From contig OX638341.1 in assembly GCA_951812965.1 (NCBI GenBank), positions 248,001 to 312,000 on the forward strand: 64,000 nt of DNA. The letters are read 5' to 3'. The DNA is from an uncultured Pseudohongiella sp. Its GTDB lineage: Bacteria > Pseudomonadota > Gammaproteobacteria > Pseudomonadales > Pseudohongiellaceae. Positions 54,431 through 62,966 of this stretch are shown in pieces. Each line of letters opens with the position of its first letter. Position 1 is the stretch's first letter. The position numbers and the translations under genes were made by a program. A model generated the notes under the pieces. That model was not told the origin of the DNA, ran no database searches, and saw nothing but the letters and a program-made list of their open reading frames with translations.

Positions 54431-56005
54431 TCAGGCCGGCATGTTACGCAGGCGCCGGTCCAGATCGTTCATCGCCCAGCGGGCGGACTGCAGGGTACTT
54501 TCCATCCAGGCAGCATGCTTGCTGATCTGGTCGCCGATCATATAATGTCGGCCGTTGAGGGGAGCCTGCAACCTGCGGAACATCGTTTCGTTTTCCGCAC
54601 TCCATGCGCCATCGAGAATCCGGGTCCAGTAACCGGCGCAGCCCAGCATGTGATTCATGCGATGCCAGGCTACCGTTACCGGTTTTTCGACCAGGCCGCG
54701 ATAGCCGGGATGCACTTTCTCGCCGTCCGCCAGATGCGCTTCGATGCGCTGCTCCTGCGTCATTCGCGTGTGATACATGCCGCCGGAGAAATCGTAGCCG
54801 GCCAGGATCACCCCTTTCTGCTTGTGAATGCCGGCAACCGGATACCAGATCTGGCGGCTGGGGTTATTCATCCAGGTTATGCCGCCGTAGATGTCCTGTT
54901 TCTCCCAGAAACGCTCCTTTGCCTGAAAAGCGGCCTTGTAGGCCTCGCCACGGCGAATGTATTTCAGTGCGCGCACATAGTCTTCGGGAAAGTTGTGCTC
55001 AAAGCCGGTGACAAGATGGCTCGGTATGCAATTGAAACAATAGTCCGCGCTGATCTGGCGGCGCGCGCCGTCCTGGTCGTAAGTCACTTCGACGCCGTCG
55101 TCGCGAACCTGGATTGAGGCGACCATCGCGCGGTAGCTGACCCGGTCGCCGACCTTGCGCAGGAAACCGTCGGTGATACGGTCCATGCCGCCGCGCGCGT
55201 GTAACAGGACAGGCCCCGTTTCGCCCTCGTTTGCCCGCATCAGGTTCGCGCCGAAGCGGGTTTTCAGCAAGTCGCGAAATGCTATGAGGTCTTTTTGAAC
55301 GCCGTGCTCAATGAATCCACCGGATGCGTAGCCGGCGTTCAAACTGCCCCGGTAGACATCGTCCTCGCCCAGATCGCCGAATCTGCGAATCATGCCGAGC
55401 AGGGTTTCCGCTTCCTGGTCGGTGAACGGCGCTTCCATTTCGGTCTCGTTCATGGCCTTTGCCATCAGTTCGGCCATGAATCCACGCATGTGTGTGGTGT
55501 ATTCGACGTTTCGCACCGGCTTGCCGCCGAGCATGGCGTCGTCCTGCACCCAGCAGGTCTTGTTCTCGTTGATGAAGACTTCGAGTTCTACCTCAAGTTC
55601 CTTGCAGTAATCGAGCACGGTGCGATGCGTGCTGGGAATGCGCGCGGCGCCGGCGTTGAAATACAGGTGCGGTTCGTCGTCGAATTCACAATACTGGCGA
55701 TTGCCGATTTCGTCGATCAGCGTGCCGTGGCGCACGGTGAAAATGCGGCCTCCGCAGCGGTGGGACGCTTCGAGGATTGTGCAGTCCCAGCCGGCCTTGC
55801 CGAGTTCGTAAGCGACTGTCAGGCCCGAAAGTCCGCCGCCGAGGATTACCGCGCTGCGGCCGTAACCCGCGGTCAAGTCCAGCGTCGATGCGCCGGCGCT
55901 TGCCGGCAGCAGTCCGAGCGCAGTACCCGCCTGGATGGCCGCCCCGGCGCCCCCGGCTGCCGCGAGCAGATTCAGAAATTCACGTCTGTTGACAGGTCTG
56001 GGCAC
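54431..56005 (-). CDS. Tat-exported flavin amine oxidase
   Basis: This 524-residue protein has a Tat signal (VNRREFLNLLAAAGGAG) and a Rossmann FAD-binding start (AVILGGGLSGLTVAYELG). ILEASHRCGGRIFTVRHG follows as in flavin monoamine oxidases and L-amino-acid oxidases. The C-terminal GxxH-like region has MIGDQISKHAAWMESTLQSA, typical of the family. It likely oxidises an amine or amino acid in the periplasm. The cytochrome, RidA, symporter and hydrolase genes follow with gaps of 31 bp or less. GGAGGG lies before the ATG at 56005, and the leader upstream has a chain of hairpins. Confidence 0.89.
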   Translation of the reverse strand: MPRPVNRREFLNLLAAAGGAGAAIQAGTALGLLPASAGASTLDLTAGYGRSAVILGGGLSGLTVAYELGKAGWDCTILEASHRCGGRIFTVRHGTLIDEIGNRQYCEFDDEPHLYFNAGAARIPSTHRTVLDYCKELEVELEVFINENKTCWVQDDAMLGGKPVRNVEYTTHMRGFMAELMAKAMNETEMEAPFTDQEAETLLGMIRRFGDLGEDDVYRGSLNAGYASGGFIEHGVQKDLIAFRDLLKTRFGANLMRANEGETGPVLLHARGGMDRITDGFLRKVGDRVSYRAMVASIQVRDDGVEVTYDQDGARRQISADYCFNCIPSHLVTGFEHNFPEDYVRALKYIRRGEAYKAAFQAKERFWEKQDIYGGITWMNNPSRQIWYPVAGIHKQKGVILAGYDFSGGMYHTRMTQEQRIEAHLADGEKVHPGYRGLVEKPVTVAWHRMNHMLGCAGYWTRILDGAWSAENETMFRRLQAPLNGRHYMIGDQISKHAAWMESTLQSARWAMNDLDRRLRNMPA

Positions 56006-56023
56006 ATCAGCCCTCCAGTTTTA

Positions 56024-56147
56024 TAAACAATTCCATCCATGGAATTGTTTACTGCCGCAAAACAAAAGCGTAGTTTTGTTTTGCTCCCGAATTCAATGGC
56101 TTCACCCATCAAATTCGGCGGCACATCCATGTGCTGCGAGGAACCTC
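56024..56147. other. Chain of adjacent hairpins in a divergent intergenic region
   Basis: Between the flavin oxidase (minus) and the cupin gene (plus), consecutive inverted repeats follow almost without gaps. At 56024-56051 there is a perfect 12-bp stem with a 4-base loop. At 56057-56084 a perfect 11-bp stem encloses a 6-base loop. At 56089-56116 an 11-bp stem with two mismatches encloses a 6-base loop. At 56118-56137 a 9-bp stem with one G-U pair encloses a 2-base loop, and at 56138-56147 there is a 4-bp stem. The first three are each 28 nt. They could be a structured leader for the oxidase mRNA, a repeat element, or a protein binding region. The rest of the 56006-56258 gap has no gene. Confidence 0.8.
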
Positions 56148-56258
56148 CGAAAATCTGGATCTTCATCTAAATGTTGCAGGAAGCACTGGCAACGACATTT
56201 TCGAACTTGCCGTGTGATAATCGATCCCCCATCCAGACAATTCTAGCAGAGGATGCCC

Positions 56259-56573
56259 ATGACGAAAAACACCGAATTCCCGCAGCCGATTCGCGAATTG
56301 CCGCCGCTTGAAGGGCACGATGGCGCCCTGAAACTCGACACCGAAGGGTGCGATGTCGTTTTCGCCACTTATCAGGCGGGAACCGTGCTTGAGCCCCATG
56401 ACCACGCTACCGACAACGTAGGCGTCGTGACCAAAGGCGCGATCCTCCTCACCATGGGAGGCAAGTCGGAGCGCCTCGGGCCGGGCGACTGGTATCATGT
56501 GCCGGCCGGGACGATACATGCGGCGGAATTCCTGGAAGACACATCCGAAGTCGAATTCTGGTTTCACAAATGA
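56259..56573 (+). CDS. Cupin-domain protein
   Basis: This 104-residue protein is a single cupin barrel. Its metal-binding histidines and glutamate are in AGTVLEPHDHATDNVGVVT and near VPAGTIHAAEFLED. Cupins of this size bind a metal and a small ligand, and roles vary. AGAGG lies 6 bases before the ATG at 56259; ATG at 56253 is too close to it. Its stop overlaps the next gene (ATGA). The partner gene is a SnoaL-like protein, so the pair may act on one small molecule. Confidence 0.85.
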   Translation: MTKNTEFPQPIRELPPLEGHDGALKLDTEGCDVVFATYQAGTVLEPHDHATDNVGVVTKGAILLTMGGKSERLGPGDWYHVPAGTIHAAEFLEDTSEVEFWFHK

Positions 56574-57076
56574 TGAACAGGCTAATTGCACTGCTGCTGA
56601 TTCTCCTTCCCGCGGCATCTGCGGGCGCCGAGCCGCAAGGAATGGATCAACTTGCGGCAAAACTTGCCATCCAGGAGTTGATCGCGGAATACGCGTTTCG
56701 GTGGGACAGCAAACGTTCGGCGGAATTTGCCGGCCTGTTCACCGAAGACGCCAGCATGGAACGCAGGCTGGACGGCGAGACGGTGGCTGGTTCCAGGCTG
56801 GAGGGAAAGCAGGCTATCCTGGACTATGCGGTGGATTCTCATAACGGCCGCCTGGCGGATCGGCAGTCTCGCCATCACATGTCCGGAATTCGCTTTCTTG
56901 AACTCGGCGAAGATACGGCGCTGACGGAGAACCTGGTGCTGATCACTCACCAGACCGCCGGCGATTCGGCCCCCGTAAACCGCAGTTCCGGAATTTACCG
57001 GATCAACTGGCGGCTGACGCCGGAAGGCTGGAAAATGAGTCGGCGCATGCTGCTGACCGACAGCTTCGGCAATTGA
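56570..57076 (+). CDS. Exported SnoaL-like (NTF2-fold) protein
   Basis: This 168-residue protein has a signal peptide (MNRLIALLLILLPAASAGAE) and an NTF2-like domain of the SnoaL type, with KLAIQELIAEYAFRWDS, AGLFTEDASMERRLDG and NLVLITHQTAGDSAPV. Such domains often hydrolyse or bind small polyketide- or nucleoside-like molecules. The ATG at 56570 or 56573 overlaps the cupin stop. The C-terminal LTPEGWKMSRRMLLTD is the usual final strand of this fold. The substrate is unknown. Confidence 0.8.
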   Translation: MMNRLIALLLILLPAASAGAEPQGMDQLAAKLAIQELIAEYAFRWDSKRSAEFAGLFTEDASMERRLDGETVAGSRLEGKQAILDYAVDSHNGRLADRQSRHHMSGIRFLELGEDTALTENLVLITHQTAGDSAPVNRSSGIYRINWRLTPEGWKMSRRMLLTDSFGN

Positions 57077-57124
57077 TTTGCCGTGAACGAGGTTAGTGGC
57101 GAATAGTTGCCGTTGCGCCATCAC

Positions 57125-57527
57125 GCGGGCGAGGCATGCCTCGCCCCTACAACGAGATCAGGTGAAATGAAGAAATCCCGGAAACTTCCGCAACATCTGT
57201 AGGGGCGAGGCATGCCTCGCCCCTACAACGAGATCAGGTGAAATGAAGAAATCCTGGAAACTTCCGCAACATCTGTAGGGGCGAGGCATGCCTCGCCCCT
57301 ACAACGAGATCAGGTGAAATGAAGAAATCCCGGAAACTTCCGCAACATCTGTAGGGGCGAGGCATGCCTCGCCCCTACAATAAGATTAGGTGAAATGAAG
57401 AAATCCCGGAAACTTCCGCAACATCTGTAGGGGCGAGGCATGCCTCGCCCCTACAACGAGATCAGGTGAAATGAAGAAATCCCGGAAACTTCCGCAACAT
57501 CTGTAGGGGCGAGGCATGCCTCGCCCG
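57125..57527. repeat. Six-copy palindrome array with a 76-bp period
   Basis: Six palindromes with the GGGCGAGGCATGCCTCGCCC core start at 57125 (truncated), 57199, 57275, 57351, 57427 and 57503, at an exact 76-bp spacing. The 48-bp spacers (beginning AACGAGATCAGG) are nearly identical, with one variant (AATAAGATTAGG) before the fifth copy. Because the spacers repeat, this is a tandem repeat and not a CRISPR array. It fills most of the 511-bp gap between the SnoaL-like gene and the peptidase gene (57077-57587). No gene is present there. Confidence 0.95.
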
Positions 57528-57587
57528 TGAACGGGTCGATTGCGCTCCCTTACAGATTCCGATACAAGCACCGAAGGAATATTACTC

Positions 57588-58880
57588 ATGATGCACATTC
57601 AACGATCTACCCTCCTTTTTCTGCTGCTGAATTGTGGCGCTCAAGCGCTCGCGCAGGAACCGGTGGAGCCCGCGATCAATGCCGAAGAACAGGAAATGGT
57701 CTCCTGGCTCGATGAGCGGGAAGAGGAAATGCTGGGCCTGCTGGAGCGAATCATTAATATGAACTCCGGCAGCCTGAACAGCGACGGCGTCGACGCCGTG
57801 ACCGCGATCTTCGATGAAGAACTGCGCGAACTTGGCTTCAGCACGAGCCGATTGCCGGGAGAATTGATCGAAATGCCTAGTTGTCCGGGCAGCGATTATT
57901 CCGTCGATCTGACCGATCACCTGCTCGCGCGGCGCCCCGGAAACGGCAACCGATTGCTGCTGATGGGGCATATCGACACCGTGTTTCCGCCCGATAGCCC
58001 TTTCCAGACATTTCGCCGCGAGGGCGACATGATCTACGGCCCTGGCGTGGCGGACATGAAGGGCGGACTGGTGGTCATGCTTTACGCTCTCAAGGCGCTT
58101 GCCGCCGCGGACGCCCTAGATGAGGCCGCATTCACCGTATTGCTCAACAGCGACGAGGAAATGGGATCGCTTTCTTCCCGTAAATATATCGAGGAAGAAG
58201 CCCTGGAACACGACTGGGGACTGGTTTACGAGTCTTCGGGCATAGACACCATGACGCGGCAGCGCAAGGGCATCGGCCAGGCCCGGCTCGTGGTCACCGG
58301 CCGCGCCGCACATGCCGGCGGCGCTCACGAACAAGGGCTTTCGGCAATCAAGGAACTGGCATACAAGATCGTCCAGATCGAGAACATGACTGATTACGAA
58401 TCCGGCGTGACGGTGAACGTAGGCGTCGTCAACGGCGGTGAGGCGCGCAATACCATTTCTCCTTGCGCCGAAGCGCTGATGGATCTGCGTTATCCGCAAC
58501 CCGAACAGGGCGTCGCGGCGGTGGAGCGCTGGCAGGAAATTTTCAATCGGGTGTACAGCTATGCGGTAGACGGCGGCGAAATCACCACCGAAAGTTATAT
58601 CAACCTGCATCGGCCGCCAAAGATTCCAACGCCGGAATCCGACTGGCTGCTTGAAAAGACGATCGCCATCGGCCGCCTGCTCGGCCAGGATATCGGCATC
58701 ACCGACTCCGGCGGCGGCACCGACGGTTCGCTGAGCCAGGCCATGGGCCTGCCGACGCTGGATTCGCTCGGCATCGCCGGCACCGGCGCCCATTCCAACC
58801 GTGAAGAGGCAAGGGCCAGCTCGCTGGCCGAACGCGCGGCTCTCAGCGCGGTCTTGATTCGTAGACTTGCCCGGGAATAA
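57588..58880 (+). CDS. Exported M20-family metallopeptidase (CPG2-like)
   Basis: This 430-residue protein is of the M20 peptidase family. A signal peptide (RSTLLFLLLNCGAQALAQ) is followed by the metal ligands in LLMGHIDTVFPPDS, GPGVADMKGGL and LLNSDEEMGSLSS, and by the C-terminal GTGAHSNREEARA. A dimerisation domain in the middle carries RAAHAGGAHEQGLSA. The family hydrolyses C-terminal glutamate or other N-acyl amino acids. GAAGGA lies before the ATG at 57588. A carboxypeptidase G2-like activity on N-acyl amino acids or peptides is likely but the substrate is open. Confidence 0.87.
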   Translation: MMHIQRSTLLFLLLNCGAQALAQEPVEPAINAEEQEMVSWLDEREEEMLGLLERIINMNSGSLNSDGVDAVTAIFDEELRELGFSTSRLPGELIEMPSCPGSDYSVDLTDHLLARRPGNGNRLLLMGHIDTVFPPDSPFQTFRREGDMIYGPGVADMKGGLVVMLYALKALAAADALDEAAFTVLLNSDEEMGSLSSRKYIEEEALEHDWGLVYESSGIDTMTRQRKGIGQARLVVTGRAAHAGGAHEQGLSAIKELAYKIVQIENMTDYESGVTVNVGVVNGGEARNTISPCAEALMDLRYPQPEQGVAAVERWQEIFNRVYSYAVDGGEITTESYINLHRPPKIPTPESDWLLEKTIAIGRLLGQDIGITDSGGGTDGSLSQAMGLPTLDSLGIAGTGAHSNREEARASSLAERAALSAVLIRRLARE

Positions 58881-58954
58881 ATGCTTTCATCCGCCGAGGT
58901 TGCGCCTGGCGCATCCGCTCAATAGAGCCGCCGTGCCGGTTTTGACCAGAATCC

Positions 58955-58979
58955 GTAGGGGCGACACATGCGTCGCCCG
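58955..58979. repeat. Palindromic repeat, GACGCATGCGTC-type variant
   Basis: A single copy of the palindrome with core GGGGCGACACATGCGTCGCCC between the M20 gene and the MFS gene. It shares its outer arms with the GAGGCATGCCTC form. Confidence 0.8.
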
Positions 58980-59007
58980 GATAACCCCGGTGTAGAGAGC
59001 AAGCAGA

Positions 59008-60348
59008 ATGAGCAATAGCATCGCGGACAGCACCCATGTCGGGTCAGCGTTGACTGACGCGCAGCAGGCGATCGTCGACGCTTACCGGAAGCCGGGATAC
59101 CGCTACCTGGTGCTGGGGCTGCTCACGGTGGTTTACGTTTTCAACTTCATCGACCGCCAGGTAATCAACGTCCTGGCGGCATACATCATCGAAGACCTGC
59201 AACTCAGCGACGGCCAGTTCGGCATGCTGTCGGGCCTCGCATTCGCCTTTATCTACACCACGCTTGGCATTCCCATCGCGCGCTGGGCCGACCTCGGCAA
59301 TCGACGCAACATCATCGCTCTCGCGGTTACCGTATGGAGCGCGATGACTGTGCTATGCGGGGCGGCACAGAGTTTCATCCAGTTGTTCATGGCGCGATTC
59401 GGCGTCGGAGTCGGCGAAGCCGGCGGCTCGCCGCCTGCCCACTCGATCGTTTCCGACATCTTCCCCGTCGAGCAGCGCGCCACCGCGCTTTCAATATACT
59501 CGCTAGGCGTATACGGCGGCATTCTCGTCAGCACCGTCGGCGGCGCCTATCTGGTGCAAATGTTCGACTGGCGCACAGCCTTTGTGGTCGTTGGCCTGCC
59601 CGGCCTGCTGCTGGCCGTGCTCGTGCGCCTGATCATAAAGGAACCGCCGCGGGGCATGGCGGAATCACGCCGCGATGCGGCGCCACCAGGGTTCCTGCAG
59701 GTGCTGGGCTTTCTCTGGCAGCGCAAGTCATTCCGTCACCTGTCTTTCGCCTGTGCATTGCACGCATTCGTCACTTACGGCATGGGTAATTTCATGCCGC
59801 TGTTTCTCGGCCGGGTGCATGGCATGCCGATCATCGACATCGGCTGGTATTACGGCCTGATTGCCGGCATCGGCGGCCTCGCGGGCACATATTTCGGCGG
59901 CTGGATGTCCGACCGCATGACCAAGCGGACCGGCGACAAGACCTGGTACGTCTGGATTCCCTTTATCTCCACCGTGATTGCGATTCCATTCGCGCTGAAC
60001 TCCTTGCTCCTCATGCCGAACGGCTATATCGCCGTCTATTCATATCTGCTGCCGGTATTCTTCGGCGGCTGGTACCTCGCGCCCTGTCTGGCTTCGACAC
60101 AATTCCTCGTCGGCCTGCGCATGCGCGCCATGGGCACGGCGGTGCTGCTGTTCATGCTCAACCTGATCGGCCTCGGGCTCGGCCCGATGATCACGGGATT
60201 CGTCAGCGACGCTCTTGAGCCTTCGTTCGGCGTCGACGCCTTGCGCTACGCCATGGCGATCACAGTCATGGTCAACGTCTGGTGCGCCGCGCATTACTAC
60301 TGGGCGACCCGCACCATCAGCGAGGATTTCCAGAACGCTCCAGCCTGA
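59008..60348 (+). CDS. MFS transporter (spinster-like)
   Basis: This 446-residue major facilitator has about 12 membrane segments and the loop GIPIARWADLGNRRNI after helix 2. It shares the RMRAMGTAVLLFMLNLIGLGLG segment with the interrupted MFS gene at 17915, and both are of the spinster type. ALDALRYAMAI-like C-terminal sequence closes the protein. It lies 127 bp after the M20 peptidase on the same strand, so it could take up or export the peptidase's product. A direct substrate cannot be inferred. Confidence 0.87.
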   Translation: MSNSIADSTHVGSALTDAQQAIVDAYRKPGYRYLVLGLLTVVYVFNFIDRQVINVLAAYIIEDLQLSDGQFGMLSGLAFAFIYTTLGIPIARWADLGNRRNIIALAVTVWSAMTVLCGAAQSFIQLFMARFGVGVGEAGGSPPAHSIVSDIFPVEQRATALSIYSLGVYGGILVSTVGGAYLVQMFDWRTAFVVVGLPGLLLAVLVRLIIKEPPRGMAESRRDAAPPGFLQVLGFLWQRKSFRHLSFACALHAFVTYGMGNFMPLFLGRVHGMPIIDIGWYYGLIAGIGGLAGTYFGGWMSDRMTKRTGDKTWYVWIPFISTVIAIPFALNSLLLMPNGYIAVYSYLLPVFFGGWYLAPCLASTQFLVGLRMRAMGTAVLLFMLNLIGLGLGPMITGFVSDALEPSFGVDALRYAMAITVMVNVWCAAHYYWATRTISEDFQNAPA

Positions 60349-60420
60349 GTAGGGGCGAGGCATGCCTCGCCCGCGGGATCATCGAAACTCGGGCACGGGC
60401 GACGCATGCGTCACCCCTAC
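60349..60420. repeat. Two palindrome types side by side
   Basis: The GAGGCATGCCTC form at 60349-60372 and the GACGCATGCGTC form at 60396-60420 sit 24 bp apart in the gap between the convergent MFS and radA genes. Together they could act as a bidirectional RNA 3' end barrier. Confidence 0.82.
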
Positions 60421-61808
60421 GGTTGTTTATTTACGTCGAGGGATTCAGCGGCTTCCAAGGCTTGCGAGACGTTGGTTACGGCATGGATCTTTAATCCCGC
60501 GATGGGTTTGCGCGGTGCGTTGGCGCCGGGTGCGATGGCGTGGCGGAATCCGTGCTTGGCTGCTTCCCGCAGGCGTTCCTGGCCGCCGGGGACCGGGCGG
60601 ATTTCCCCGGCAAGCCCCACTTCGCCGAACACGACCAGATCCTGCGGCAGGGGGCGGTCGCGGAAGCTGGAAACCACCGCGAGCAGCAGCGCCAGGTCGG
60701 CGCTGGTCTCCGATACCTTGACCCCGCCCACGACATTTACGAATACGTCCTGATCGGCCATGAACAGCCCGCCGTGGCGATGCAGCACCGCGAGCAGCAT
60801 CGCCAACCGATTGTGCTCCAGCCCCACGGCCACGCGGCGCGGATTGCCGAGTTGGCTGGCGTCGACCAGGGCCTGAATCTCGACCAGCAGCGGGCGCGTG
60901 CCTTCCCACAAGGCGACCACGAGCGAACCCGGCGCCTCTTCTTCCGCCCGTGCGAGAAAGATCGCGGAAGGATTGCGAACTTCCTTCAGACCCGTTTCGG
61001 TCATGGCGAAGACGCCGAGTTCGTTAACCGCGCCGAAGCGATTCTTGTGCGCGCGCAGGATGCGGTAGCGCGACTCGTTGCCGCCTTCGAGCATGACGAA
61101 ACAGTCGATCATGTGCTCAAGTACCTTGGGTCCGGCCAGATTGCCTTCCTTGGTCACATGGCCCACCAGGAACAGCACGGTGTTTGCCTGCTTGGCGAAC
61201 TGGATCAGGTACGCCGCGCATTCGCGCACCTGGTTAACGCTGCCCGGCGCCGAGGGCAATTCCGTGCTGTGCATTACCTGGATCGAGTCGACCACAAGCA
61301 GCTCAGGCGTGTGCTGATTGGCTGCCTTCAGAATCTGTTCGACGCCGGTTTCGGCAAGCAACTTGAGATTGTCCTGGGGCAGTTTCAGCCGGCGCGCGCG
61401 CATGCCCACCTGTTGCGGTGATTCCTCTCCGGTGACATAAAGCGCCTGCCTGCCCTGCCCGGCCAGCAGACACATGACCTGGAGCAGCAATGTACTTTTC
61501 CCTGCACCGGGATTGCCACCGATAAGCACTACCGAGCCCGGCACGAGGCCGCCGCCGAGAACCCGGTCGAGTTCGGCGATGCCGCTTGCAAAGCGAGGCA
61601 ATTCGGCGAGATCGATATCGGCGAGTTGCGTCACTTCGCCGTGTGTGCCGGCGTAACTCTGCCTGCGCGCTCCACGACCGCTCTCGGCTGGGCCGGGATT
61701 GAATTGCACCAGGGTGTTCCAGGCGTTGCAGGCGCTGCATTGACCCTGCCATTTGGTGAAGTCGGCGCCGCAGTCACTGCATACGAAGGCGATTTTCGCT
61801 TTGGCCAC
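60417..61808 (-). CDS. radA: DNA repair/recombination protein RadA
   Basis: RadA (463 residues) is a RecA-like branch-migration helicase used in recombinational repair. The N-terminal zinc finger is in CSDCGADFTKWQGQCSAC. The P-loop is IGGNPGAGKSTLLLQ. The KNRFG signature is in RAHKNRFGAVNELG. A Lon-like C-terminal domain with PLPQDLVVFGEVGLAGEIRP completes the typical architecture. It lies 11 bp after alr on the minus strand and overlaps slightly with the palindrome region at its 3' end. Confidence 0.96.
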   Translation of the reverse strand: MAKAKIAFVCSDCGADFTKWQGQCSACNAWNTLVQFNPGPAESGRGARRQSYAGTHGEVTQLADIDLAELPRFASGIAELDRVLGGGLVPGSVVLIGGNPGAGKSTLLLQVMCLLAGQGRQALYVTGEESPQQVGMRARRLKLPQDNLKLLAETGVEQILKAANQHTPELLVVDSIQVMHSTELPSAPGSVNQVRECAAYLIQFAKQANTVLFLVGHVTKEGNLAGPKVLEHMIDCFVMLEGGNESRYRILRAHKNRFGAVNELGVFAMTETGLKEVRNPSAIFLARAEEEAPGSLVVALWEGTRPLLVEIQALVDASQLGNPRRVAVGLEHNRLAMLLAVLHRHGGLFMADQDVFVNVVGGVKVSETSADLALLLAVVSSFRDRPLPQDLVVFGEVGLAGEIRPVPGGQERLREAAKHGFRHAIAPGANAPRKPIAGLKIHAVTNVSQALEAAESLDVNKQP

Positions 61809-61819
61809 GGGCGGCGCCT

Positions 61820-62956
61820 TCAGAGACAGGTCTTTGGGACTCGCGATGTAACACGAGTAAAAAGTTCATATGCGATCGTGCCCGCTCGAGCGGCGACTTC
61901 ATCGGCATCGAGTCCCCCGCCCCAGAGAATGACTTCGCTGCCCGGTCCCACGTCTTCGAGTTCATCGAGGTCCACGGTGATCATGTCCATCGACACACGG
62001 CCGACCAGCTTGCATCGCTCCCAACCGCCCCCGGACGCCACGAGCACCGGCGTACCGTTAACGGCCGAACGCGGATAACCGTCCGCATAGCCGATGGAAA
62101 CTACACCCATGCGCGTATCCCGCGGAAAGCGCCATGCTGCGCCATAGCCGACGGCCTCGCCGGCCCGCACTTCGCGCACGGCAAGCAACCGCGCGTGTAA
62201 GGTCATGACCGGCCGCAGTCCGAGTTCCGCGGCGCTGCGGCCTCCCAGCGGAGAACTGCCGTAAAGCATGATGCCCGGGCGTACGAAATCGTAATGGGCG
62301 TCGGGCAGACACAGAATGCCCGAGGATGCCGACATGCTGCTCGGCGGCGCCGCGCCAAGCTCGGAGGCAAGATCTCGATGCAGGTTTTCAAATGCCAGCA
62401 GTTGCTCCTGGGTGAATGCCGCGGAACCCGCGTCATCGAGTTCGTCGGCCCAGGCCAGATGCGACATCAGCCGGACGTCCAGATCATCGCGTTTGCCGAG
62501 TTCAGCGCCCGCGGCCAGGCAGGCTTCCGCGGCCAGGCCAAGCCGGTTCATGCCGGTATTCAGCTTCAGCCAGACCGTCAGGCGCCCGCCCTGCTCCACA
62601 CGGAAATCCCGTAACAGGCGCAACTGGTTTTCTTCGTGTAAAACAGGCTGAAAATCCAGCCTCGCGCAGTCCCGCAGTTCTTCGCCGTCGCGAAATCCGT
62701 TCAGGCATTGAATGGGCAATTCCGGCTGTGAACTTCGCAATTGCCGCGCCTCGTCCATGGTCGCCACGGCGAATCCGCAAATGCCGGCCTCGGCTTCGCG
62801 AAATACCTCGGCGCACTCGGCCATGCCGTGACCGTAGGCATCAGCTTTGACCACGGCGACGATGCCGGCTTCCGGGCAAAGTTCGCGCACGCGGCCGAGG
62901 TTGTGCCGCAGGGCTGCGAGGTCGATGGTGGCCCAGGCTCTTTGGGGGGAATTCAT
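61820..62956 (-). CDS. alr: Alanine racemase
   Basis: Alr (378 residues) makes D-alanine for peptidoglycan using PLP. The PLP lysine is in VAVVKADAYGHGMAE near residue 36, and the second catalytic tyrosine is in AVGYGAAWRFPRDTRM. VSMDMITVDLDEL is the standard C-terminal motif. It is 10 bp after dnaB and 11 bp before radA, in the usual gammaproteobacterial dnaB-alr-radA order. The start ATG at 62956 fits the family's N-terminus. Confidence 0.96.
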   Translation of the reverse strand: MNSPQRAWATIDLAALRHNLGRVRELCPEAGIVAVVKADAYGHGMAECAEVFREAEAGICGFAVATMDEARQLRSSQPELPIQCLNGFRDGEELRDCARLDFQPVLHEENQLRLLRDFRVEQGGRLTVWLKLNTGMNRLGLAAEACLAAGAELGKRDDLDVRLMSHLAWADELDDAGSAAFTQEQLLAFENLHRDLASELGAAPPSSMSASSGILCLPDAHYDFVRPGIMLYGSSPLGGRSAAELGLRPVMTLHARLLAVREVRAGEAVGYGAAWRFPRDTRMGVVSIGYADGYPRSAVNGTPVLVASGGGWERCKLVGRVSMDMITVDLDELEDVGPGSEVILWGGGLDADEVAARAGTIAYELFTRVTSRVPKTCL

Positions 62957-62966
62957 GCTTGAGGAA

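Noticed and set aside
55972..56166. 64-residue frame on the minus strand over the hairpin chain
   Set aside because: Its sequence follows the inverted repeats, it overlaps the oxidase start, and no family resemblance was seen. A coding role is not supported.
57125..57527. CRISPR array
   Set aside because: The repeats are regular palindromes, but the 48-bp spacers are nearly identical to each other, and no cas genes are in the window. This is a tandem repeat.
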